DNA from: Streptomyces antibioticus
GTDB taxonomy: Bacteria > Actinomycetota > Actinomycetes > Streptomycetales > Streptomycetaceae
DNA: 64,000 nt
Assembly (NCBI RefSeq): GCF_001514065.1
Contig: NZ_KQ948424.1
Location: 1 to 64,000 of the forward strand
Direction of reading: 5' to 3'
Position 1 is the first letter of the stretch. Each line of letters begins with the position of its first letter. Positions 19,116 to 25,614 of the stretch are shown piece after piece. The notes under the pieces were generated by a model. The model was not told the DNA's origin. It saw only the letters and a program-made list of their open reading frames with translations, and did not search any database. Made by a program: the position numbers and the translations under genes.

Positions 19116-21508
19116 GGGGTGGGGGCGTCGAGGTTGGCGGCCCAGGTGCGGGCTTCGGCGGCTTCGATGGGGGCGTTGGCGTGGGTGTAGGCGTCGGCGG
19201 CCTGGAGGTAGGCGGCGCGGGCCTCGGCGGGGCGGTGGGCTTCCTCGTGGGCGCGGGCCAGGTTCTGCAGGGTCTGCCCCTCGCCGTACCGGTCCTCGAA
19301 CTCCCGGCAGATCTCCAGATCCTTGCCATACGCCTCGATCGCCTCCCCCGCCCGGTCCGCATCCTGCAGGGCGGCGCCGAGGTTGTTCCACGCCATGCCC
19401 TCACGATGACGGTCCCCGACGGCCTGATACAGATCGCGGGCGCGGATGTGGGCCTCGATCGCCTCCTCCACCCGGCCTGCGTCCCTCAGGGCGGCGCCGA
19501 GGCTGGTCCACGCGTCGGCCTCGCCGCGACGCTCCCCGACGGCCCGGTGCAGGTCGCGGGCGTGAAGGTGAGCCTCGATCGCCTCCTCCAGCCGGCCCGT
19601 CTCCTGCAGGGCGATGCCGGCGTTGTTCCACGCCAGGGCCTCGCCATGGTGGTCGCCGGTGGCCTGGTACAGATCGCGGGCGCGGGTGTGGGCCTCGATC
19701 GCCTCGTCCGCCCGGCCCGTATGACGCTGGGCGAGGCCGAGGTTGTTCCACGCGTCGGCCTCGCAGCCCCGGTCCCCGGCCCGCTGCGCGGCCGCCGCTG
19801 CCGCCTGCGCGACGGCGATCCCGTCGTCGAAATACCGCCGCCACGCCAGATACTCGTCCAGGCACAAGGCCAGCCGCGCCCCCGCCTCCGCGAACCGCTC
19901 CTCCCGCGCCCAGCCCACCACCGCCACCAGGCCCGCCCGCTCCCCGTCCAACCACGCCAATGCCTCCGCCCGGTCCCCGAACCGTTCCGGCACCGGCATC
20001 CCCGGCAGCCACCGCAACCGGTCATCCGCCGCATACGCCCACCGGCAGTAGAACGCCAGCACCCGTTCCCGAGCCTCCTCCCCCTCCTCCCGCAACCCCA
20101 CATCCCCCGCGACCACACCCGCCCCGAACACCCGCACCAAGTCATGCACCCGCCACCACCCACGCCCGCTCCCCCGCTCAACGAGATGGGCGCGAGCCAA
20201 CGCCTTCAACTCCCGTGCCGGAGGCGTCTCCGCGCCGGCCAGTGCGGTGACCACCTCATCACTCACCTCGGGCCCCGGCGCGAGGGCGAGCAGGCGCAGC
20301 AACCGCGCCTGGCCAGGCAGCAGACGACGGTAAGAGAGTTCGAAGGCGGCGCGGACGCTGCGCTCACCGTCGTCAAGGTGGTCGAGGCGATCACGGGACT
20401 CGGCGAGCTCAGCGACGAGTTCGGTCACCGGCATCCCCGGGTCCTCCGCCAGCAGGGCGGCCGCGATCTGCAGGGCGAGCGGCAAGTGCCCACAGATCCC
20501 TGCTAGTTGCTCAGCCGAGTCACGGTCGTCGGCGATCCGGGTGTCGTGCGGATCGGCGATCCGCAGGGCGCGGTCGAGGAGTTCGTCCGCCTCCCCCGGT
20601 GTGAGCTGGTCCAGAGACAAGAGCCGTGCCCCCAGTTGAGGTAACCGGTCCCGGGAGGTGACCAGGACATGGTGCCGGGAGTCCCCCGGCAGGAGGGACC
20701 GCACCTGATCCGGCGACGAGGCGTTGTCGGCGAGGACCAGCACCGCACCGCGCTCCCGAGCCCGCGTGTCGAGGGTCGAGCGGTAGAGGGCCGCCCGCTC
20801 GTCCGCCGTGGCGGGTATGTGCTCTGACGGGATACCGAGGGCGCGGAGCAGGGCCTGGAGGGCCCGGTCGGCGGTGACGGGCTCGGGGTCATAGCCATGC
20901 AGGTCGACGAAGAGGACCCCGCCAGGGAACCAGTTCCGCTCGCGGGCCAGGTGGGCGGTCTCGACAGCGAGCGCGGTCTTGCCGATGCCACCGAGGCCGG
21001 AGACGGCGGAGACGAGGGTCGCCGGGGACGAGGAGGAATGCCGACGGGACGGGTCCAGTTCGGCCAGCAACGCCTCCATCTCCTCCACGCGCCCGGTGAA
21101 TCCACCGGGCCTCGGCGGCAGACCGGCCATCGCCTCGGGTACGGCGGTGGCGCCCTGCTGGATCACCACCTGCACGCCGACCACCTCACGCAGGAAGACC
21201 CCACCCCGGAAGTCGGCGTGATCACCGTCGTACCAGGACGCCTCGCTCCCCGGGGCATGCCGCTCCATGGCCCGCGCGACGGCGCTGGCGACGCCCTGTG
21301 GATCGGCGGCGAGCAGCTCGGTAAGGGCCTCGCCCCACTCCCGTACGGCGTCTCTCCGGGCCGGGTTCCGGGCCGCCTCGGCGATTGCCTGGGCGGACGC
21401 CTCAGCCTCCGGCTCGAGCCCCACCGCCCGCGCCAGCTGCTCCACCAGCCGACGTCCGCCCTCCCCGCCTGCCCCCTCGCTCAAGGCCGCCAGCAGTGCC
21501 GCTCTCAT
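19112..21508 (-). CDS. STAND NTPase: short-motif N-terminus, NB-ARC, TPR repeats (NLR-like)
   Basis: 798 residues from ATG 21508 (GTG 21538 is an alternative). Residues 1-90 are a helical domain of unknown type. Residues 95-113 read GDHADFRGGVFLREVVGVQ, closely matching the tail of the divergent nucleosidase. NB-ARC follows with Walker A GLGGIGKT (171-178), GAVLVLADN, the sensor VTSRDRL, and GLPLA-like HLPLALQIA. A winged-helix region and at least four 40-residue TPR units complete the protein. Known relatives act as signal-sensing oligomerising switches in bacterial immunity or regulated cell death. It is transcribed after the membrane protein gene (61 nt). The ligand is unknown. Confidence 0.88.
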   Translation of the reverse strand: MRAALLAALSEGAGGEGGRRLVEQLARAVGLEPEAEASAQAIAEAARNPARRDAVREWGEALTELLAADPQGVASAVARAMERHAPGSEASWYDGDHADFRGGVFLREVVGVQVVIQQGATAVPEAMAGLPPRPGGFTGRVEEMEALLAELDPSRRHSSSSPATLVSAVSGLGGIGKTALAVETAHLARERNWFPGGVLFVDLHGYDPEPVTADRALQALLRALGIPSEHIPATADERAALYRSTLDTRARERGAVLVLADNASSPDQVRSLLPGDSRHHVLVTSRDRLPQLGARLLSLDQLTPGEADELLDRALRIADPHDTRIADDRDSAEQLAGICGHLPLALQIAAALLAEDPGMPVTELVAELAESRDRLDHLDDGERSVRAAFELSYRRLLPGQARLLRLLALAPGPEVSDEVVTALAGAETPPARELKALARAHLVERGSGRGWWRVHDLVRVFGAGVVAGDVGLREEGEEARERVLAFYCRWAYAADDRLRWLPGMPVPERFGDRAEALAWLDGERAGLVAVVGWAREERFAEAGARLALCLDEYLAWRRYFDDGIAVAQAAAAAAQRAGDRGCEADAWNNLGLAQRHTGRADEAIEAHTRARDLYQATGDHHGEALAWNNAGIALQETGRLEEAIEAHLHARDLHRAVGERRGEADAWTSLGAALRDAGRVEEAIEAHIRARDLYQAVGDRHREGMAWNNLGAALQDADRAGEAIEAYGKDLEICREFEDRYGEGQTLQNLARAHEEAHRPAEARAAYLQAADAYTHANAPIEAAEARTWAANLDAPTP
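19321..19780 (-). repeat. 120-bp tandem repeats encoding TPR units
   Basis: Four DNA copies in exact 120-bp register. The segment CCTCGATCGCCTC recurs at offsets near 19335, 19454, 19574 and 19694, within otherwise similar blocks. Each encodes one 40-residue TPR (core AWNNLG.A...GR.EEAIEAH..ARDLY). The nucleotide similarity suggests recent duplication or homogenisation. Confidence 0.85.
21170..21226 (-). other. Candidate amyloid-signalling motif, receptor copy
   Basis: Encodes GDHADFRGGVFLREVVGVQ in the STAND protein, just before the linker to NB-ARC. It has 11 identities over 18 positions with the copy at the end of the nucleosidase (22937-22990). The Gly-spaced beta pattern and the placement on receptor N-side and effector C-side fit known bacterial amyloid signalling sequences. 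Confidence 0.7.
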
Positions 21509-21569
21509 ACGCCCGCCCGTTCGCCCTGTCCCGCCCACCCCCGTACTGCCTTACGTCAACGCTAGGGCC

Positions 21570-22121
21570 TCACAAGGCAGTTGATGCCACCTTCGCGTAC
21601 CACACGACCTGCGAGGCGAGCCCGCCGACGGCGAGCGCTTCCAGCAGCGACACCGCGACGAGCAGCCCGCCCCCATCCCCGTCCGCCCAGAAGACCACCA
21701 ACGAGGCCAGCGGCACGACACAGAACGCCGTCAGGTCGACCACCATCTGGATCGCCTTGCGCGACCTCCGTCGCGGATCACCCCGATGCCCGGCTTCCCA
21801 GGCGAACGCCTCGAAGCCGCCGCCCGGTTGGGCCAGTCCGGCGAGCCGCGGCCCGAGATCCTCCCGCACATACCGGCCGATCGCCGAGATCTTGTCGTCG
21901 TTCACGAGATAGGTCCACCCGAGCACCACGCACACCGGCGGCAGCGCAAGCAGCATCGACGCCTGCTTGGCCTGTACGGCCGCCGCGATGACGGCAGCCA
22001 CGACGGCCAGTGTCACGTACAGCAAGTTGTCCCGGAACCCGATCCGCGCCTTCTGCTCGTCCTTGAGGCTCTGATACTCGACGAGGAGCAACTGCCCCAC
22101 GGTGACGCCCTGTTCAGCCAC
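21570..22121 (-). CDS. Small membrane protein next to the STAND gene
   Basis: 183 residues. Four hydrophobic segments: VTLAVVAAVIAAAVQA, MLLALPPVCVVLGWTYLV, a third in MVVDLTAFCVVPLASLVVFW, and a fourth in GGLLVAVSLLEALAVGGLA. A conserved-looking soluble loop (DDKISAIGRYVREDLGP...AFAWEAGHR) lies between pairs 2 and 3. No enzymatic domain was recognised. GTG 22121 has GGGGAGA upstream. It lies 61 nt before the STAND gene on the same strand and 26 bp from the divergent nucleosidase start. A membrane effector or partner of the STAND system is possible but not shown. Confidence 0.75.
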   Translation of the reverse strand: MAEQGVTVGQLLLVEYQSLKDEQKARIGFRDNLLYVTLAVVAAVIAAAVQAKQASMLLALPPVCVVLGWTYLVNDDKISAIGRYVREDLGPRLAGLAQPGGGFEAFAWEAGHRGDPRRRSRKAIQMVVDLTAFCVVPLASLVVFWADGDGGGLLVAVSLLEALAVGGLASQVVWYAKVASTAL

Positions 22122-22147
22122 GCTCTCCCCTTCCCCCGGCGTACCTT

Positions 22148-23008
22148 ATGAGTGTGCCCGAGACCGTATCCACCGCTCTCGTCCTGACCGCGCTCCCCCT
22201 CGAGTACGCCGCCGTACGCGCGCACATCGAGGAGCGCCGAGAGCGAACGCATCGCGACGGAACCCGTATCGAGCAGGGCCGGCTGCCCGGTACGGATTGG
22301 CAGGTCGCCCTCGCCGAACTGGGCGTGGGCGCCGACCGGGCCGCCGCGCTCACCACGCAGCTCATCGACTGGCTGCGCCCGGAGGCGGTGTTCTTCGTAG
22401 GTGTCGCCGGCGGCCTGAAGGACGACGTCGAGATCGGGGACGTCGTCGTGGGCACGCAGGTGTACGAGATCCACGGCGGCAAGCAGACGCCGGAGGGCTT
22501 CCTGGTCCGCCCGAAGTCGTTGCCGGGTTCGCATGCCCTGGAGCAGGCGGCCCGTTTCGCGGTCCGGGACATGCCCGACGTACGACCCCACTTCGCGCCG
22601 ATCGCGACGGGCACCGTGGTCCTGGCGGACGCCGACTCCGAGCTCGCCCAGTTCATCCGCAGGAACTACAACGACGCGGCGGCGATCGAGATGGAGGGCT
22701 ACGGGGCGACGCAAGCCGCCCACCTGAACGGCCGGTTGGACTCCTTGGTGGTGCGCGGCATCAGCGACCACGCCAACGCGGACAAGCACGCGGCCGACGC
22801 CGGGGGCTCACAGCCGCTCGCGGCCAAGCAGGCTGCGGCGGTGACGGTGGCGGTGCTCCGTAGGCATGGGCCACGTGGTGATTCCTCCGACCAGGAGGGT
22901 CCCTCTTCACGCGGGGACCGGGGAGCAACGTACGGCGGAGACCACATCGACTTCAGGGGCGGAACGTTCTACGGCCCCGTCACCGGCAAGAGAACCGAGC
23001 AGCGCTAG
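22148..23008 (+). CDS. PNP/MTAN-fold nucleosidase with C-terminal signalling motif (candidate NLR effector)
   Basis: 286 residues. Residues 8-236 are a PNP_UDP_1 nucleoside phosphorylase/hydrolase fold: FVGVAGGLKDDVEIGDVVVG (83-102), AAIEMEGYG (178-186) and the catalytic-Asp motif RGISDHAN (203-210). Residues 240-260 are a charged linker, and 264-281 read GDHIDFRGGTFYGPVTGK, matching the STAND protein's N-terminal motif. It probably cleaves a nucleoside or nucleotide when assembled by the STAND switch; substrate unknown. A -10-like TACCTT abuts ATG 22148. GTG 22154 lies exactly 6 nt after that box and could be a leaderless start. A broken NB-ARC fragment follows at 23035. Confidence 0.85.
   Translation: MSVPETVSTALVLTALPLEYAAVRAHIEERRERTHRDGTRIEQGRLPGTDWQVALAELGVGADRAAALTTQLIDWLRPEAVFFVGVAGGLKDDVEIGDVVVGTQVYEIHGGKQTPEGFLVRPKSLPGSHALEQAARFAVRDMPDVRPHFAPIATGTVVLADADSELAQFIRRNYNDAAAIEMEGYGATQAAHLNGRLDSLVVRGISDHANADKHAADAGGSQPLAAKQAAAVTVAVLRRHGPRGDSSDQEGPSSRGDRGATYGGDHIDFRGGTFYGPVTGKRTEQR
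22937..22990 (+). other. Candidate amyloid-signalling motif, effector copy
   Basis: Encodes GDHIDFRGGTFYGPVTGK at the end of the nucleosidase. It shares the GDHxDFRGGxF core, a later V and a G with the STAND copy. The pairing would let the activated receptor template the effector. Confidence 0.7.
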
Positions 23009-23034
23009 GGCTACGACCCACGGCCCTCCCGCTG

Positions 23035-23187
23035 CTCATCTTCGCCGTCACCGGCCTGGGAGGCATCGGCAAGACGGCGCTGGCGGTGGAGGCGGCGCAC
23101 CGGGCGCGGGGGAAGGGCTGGTTCCCCGGTGGGACGCTGTTTGTGGACCTGCGCGGTTACGACGACGATCCGATCACTGCGGAGTAA
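23035..23187 (+). pseudogene. NB-ARC fragment, remnant of a second STAND gene
   Basis: Frame 1 reads through FAVTGLGGIGKTALAVEAAH and WFPGGTLFVDLRGYDDDPITAE, then TAA. It aligns with residues about 164-215 of the intact STAND protein (GLGGIGKTALAVETAH, WFPGGVLFVDLHGYDPEPVTA). It has no start, no preceding linker and nothing after the first beta-strands. It lies 26 bp past the nucleosidase stop in a different frame, suggesting an ancestral nucleosidase-motif-NB-ARC-TPR fusion that lost most of its NLR part. Confidence 0.8.
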
Positions 23188-23231
23188 CCCCCACCCCCAA
23201 ATACCCCCGAGCACCCGCAACGCCGCCCGCC

Positions 23232-23420
23232 CCCGCGCAGGGACAGCGGAACGACAGGATTGCGCCGCAGGTTCTCCCCCTTCACACGTCCGATTGCCGT
23301 GTTGCCCGTGCCGTACTCGCCTTCGAGATCCACCCACACGAGCGAGATCTCCGGCGTTCCGTCGACCCCGACCACCGCAAGGCGACAGCAGCTCGACTCC
23401 GCCAAGAGCTCGCGCATATG
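23232..23420 (-). pseudogene. PPOX-type F420-dependent enzyme fragment
   Basis: The minus strand reads MRELLAESSCCRLAVVGVDG, then TPEISLVWVDLEGEYG and NTAIGRVKGENLRRNP. This matches the first half of pyridoxamine-phosphate-oxidase-like F420-dependent proteins (typically LATVRPDGSPQVSPVWVD...NT..GR.K..NLRRDPRV). The frame then runs into low-complexity Gly/Arg and no C-terminal half is seen, so it is most likely a decayed gene. The rest of 23188-23616 shows no gene. Confidence 0.6.
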
Positions 23421-23616
23421 CCCCTCTACCTTGCCGTTCCCTCCGCACCCGAAGCCGCCGCCCTCCCCCACACCCCCGCGGCAGCCATCCCCCACCCCAC
23501 CGACCATCGATCCCCAGCCACCCGAACCCCTGGCCGAAACCGTACATTCCTACAATCCGTGATCCTGGCCGAACAGACCGTAGTCACCACCGTCGCACGC
23601 CCCTACGTTGTGCCCC

Positions 23617-24321
23617 GTGCGCCGACCCCCAGCTCTCCCGAACCAGCCAGGCCCTCCCTTCAACGCCCCCGCCGCCCGTCGCCTCAGAGCCGCCCTCAAC
23701 ATGGGGCCCGAGCATGTCGCCTACGGCATGCGGGCCTCGTACGGGATGCCGTACGTCACCCCGGACCTCGTGGTCGCCTGGGAGCGCGGCATGGTCTCGC
23801 CGACCAGCCCGGAGCTGACCGCCCTCGCGGGTGTGCTGTGGTGTTCGCCGGGTGAGCTCATCGGGCGGCCGCGAACCCTGCGTGAGCACCGCATCACCCG
23901 CGGGCTCGCGCCCGACGACGTCGCTCGCGCCCTGGGGCTGGAGATCCTCGCGTATCTGCGCATGGAGGAGAACAACGACTGGCGCGGCACCGAACGCCAG
24001 GCCACCGCCCTCGCCGAGCTCCTCGAACTCGACCTGCCGGACTTCGTCACCGTCACCGGCCGCGAGCCGCGCCTCGCGGAGCATCTGCGCAGCGCGGTCA
24101 CCACTCGCTGGCAGGCCTACGTCCGCCCGATCGGCAAGATCGTGCCCCTGGACCGGCGGCTCCTGGAGGACGCCCTCCAGGAGCTGCACCGCGAGTACCA
24201 GGGGCAGATGATGGCCACCCTCAGCTGGGGCAGCGGCAACGGGGCGGACGCCTCGGGACAGGACTTCCTCGACCGGATCGTCGATCACTTCTGGACGAAC
24301 ATCCAGGAGATGACCGGCTAG
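23617..24321 (+). CDS. XRE-like helix-turn-helix protein
   Basis: 234 residues from GTG 23617 (TTG 23608 is an upstream alternative; no clear Shine-Dalgarno). Two HTH-like segments are visible: FNAPAARRLRAALNMGPEHVAYGM...PDLVVAWERG near residues 17-60 and LREHRITRGLAPDDVARALGLEILAYLRMEEN near 90-125, each followed by a PGELIG- or LELDLPDF-type end. The C-terminal third is unassigned. A DNA-binding regulator is likely. It is convergent with pfkA, 28 bp apart. Confidence 0.75.
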   Translation: MRRPPALPNQPGPPFNAPAARRLRAALNMGPEHVAYGMRASYGMPYVTPDLVVAWERGMVSPTSPELTALAGVLWCSPGELIGRPRTLREHRITRGLAPDDVARALGLEILAYLRMEENNDWRGTERQATALAELLELDLPDFVTVTGREPRLAEHLRSAVTTRWQAYVRPIGKIVPLDRRLLEDALQELHREYQGQMMATLSWGSGNGADASGQDFLDRIVDHFWTNIQEMTG

Positions 24322-24349
24322 CCACACCCGAGAAAGGACGAGAAACGAC

Positions 24350-25375
24350 CTAGAAGACCGACTCCGCCTCGTCCATCCGGTCCTTCGGCACCGTCTTCAG
24401 CTCGGTGACGGCCTCCGCCAGCGGCACCATCACGATGTCCGTCCCCCGCAGGGCCGTCATGCGCCCGAACTCACCCCGGTGCGCCGCCTCCACCGCATGC
24501 CAGCCGAAGCGGGTCGCGAGGACGCGGTCGTACGCCGTCGGTACGCCACCTCGCTGGACGTGGCCCAGGATGACCGGCTTGGCCTCCTTGCCGAGGCGCC
24601 GCTCCAGCTCGTACGCCAGCGCCGTGCCGATGCCCTGGAAGCGCTCGTGGCCGAACTGGTCGATCTCGCCCTTGCCGTAGTCCATGGAGCCTTCGGCGGG
24701 GTGCGCGCCCTCGGCGACGCAGATCACCGCGAACTTCTTGCCGCGTGCGAAGCGCGCCTCGACCATCTTCACGAGGTCCGCCGGGTCGAAGGGACGCTCC
24801 GGTAGGCAGATGCCGTGCGCGCCCGCCGCCATCCCGGACTCCAGCGCGATCCAGCCCGCGTGCCGGCCCATGACCTCGACGACCATCACGCGCTGGTGGG
24901 ACTCGGCGGTCGTCTTCAGGCGGTCCATGGCCTCCGTGGCCACGCCCACGGCCGTGTCGAAGCCGAAGGTGCGGTCCGTGGACGAGATGTCGTTGTCGAT
25001 CGTCTTCGGGACGCCCACCACCGGCAGGCCCGCGTCGCTCAGCATCCGCGCCGCCGTCAGCGTGCCCTCACCGCCGATCGGGATCAGCGCGTCGATGCCG
25101 AATTCCGCGACCATGTCCTCGGCCCGCTCGCAGGCCTCGCGCAGACGGTCGCGCTCCAGGCGGGAGGAGCCGAGGATGGTGCCACCGCGGGCCAGGATGC
25201 CGCTCACGCTGTCGAGGTCGAGTGCGCGGTAGCGGCCGTCCAGCAGGCCGGAGTAGCCGTCCTCGAAGCCGATCACCTCGTCGCCGTAGTTGTCGACCGC
25301 TCGGTGCACGACCGACCGGATCACTGCGTTGAGGCCAGGGCAGTCGCCGCCTGCGGTGAGAACTCCGATGCGCAT
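24350..25375 (-). CDS. pfkA: ATP-dependent 6-phosphofructokinase
   Basis: 341 residues. It phosphorylates fructose-6-phosphate to fructose-1,6-bisphosphate. Motifs: ATP loop TAGGDCPGLN at the N-terminus, GGEGTLTAA (Gly at the position that is Asp in PPi enzymes, so ATP use is expected), catalytic PKTIDNDI, MGRHAGW and GHVQRGG. It belongs to the actinobacterial group III enzymes. ATG 25375 is chosen with AGGAG about 10 nt upstream; the longer frame lacks homology. The divergent pta-ackA pair ties glycolysis to acetate metabolism. Confidence 0.94.
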   Translation of the reverse strand: MRIGVLTAGGDCPGLNAVIRSVVHRAVDNYGDEVIGFEDGYSGLLDGRYRALDLDSVSGILARGGTILGSSRLERDRLREACERAEDMVAEFGIDALIPIGGEGTLTAARMLSDAGLPVVGVPKTIDNDISSTDRTFGFDTAVGVATEAMDRLKTTAESHQRVMVVEVMGRHAGWIALESGMAAGAHGICLPERPFDPADLVKMVEARFARGKKFAVICVAEGAHPAEGSMDYGKGEIDQFGHERFQGIGTALAYELERRLGKEAKPVILGHVQRGGVPTAYDRVLATRFGWHAVEAAHRGEFGRMTALRGTDIVMVPLAEAVTELKTVPKDRMDEAESVF

Positions 25376-25506
25376 CGTGCTGTGTCTCCTGCTCGCTGTG
25401 GTTACCGGTGAGCCGTGTCCGATTGTTCCACGTCCCACAGACCGCTGCCGCATCCCACTTTGACGGGCGCCTTATCCACCGGGAGAGGTATTGTCAAGAG
25501 GGTTCT

Positions 25507-25575
25507 GCTCACCCCGGTGGGCGATTTTCCGCTCACCTCCGTGGGCGTTTCCGCTCACCTCGGTGGGCGATTTTT
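25507..25575. repeat. Three direct repeats upstream of pta
   Basis: Copies at 25507, 25531 and 25553 (24, 22 and 23 bp) of GCTCACCTCGGTGGGCGATT-like sequence. Each has an internal dyad CACC-NN-GGTG or close to it, and each ends in a T-rich stretch. The array ends 39 bp before the pta GTG. It could be a multi-site operator or a leader attenuator; the protein is unknown. Confidence 0.8.
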
Positions 25576-25614
25576 ATGACAGCGACGCCGAGCCCCAGCG
25601 ATTGGAGAGCACGC

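Noticed and set aside
23011-23547. A 178-codon minus-strand frame covering the NB-ARC remnant
   Set aside because: Gly/Arg-rich mirror of the coding strand. The supported content is the plus-strand NB-ARC fragment and, in another minus frame, the PPOX-like fragment.
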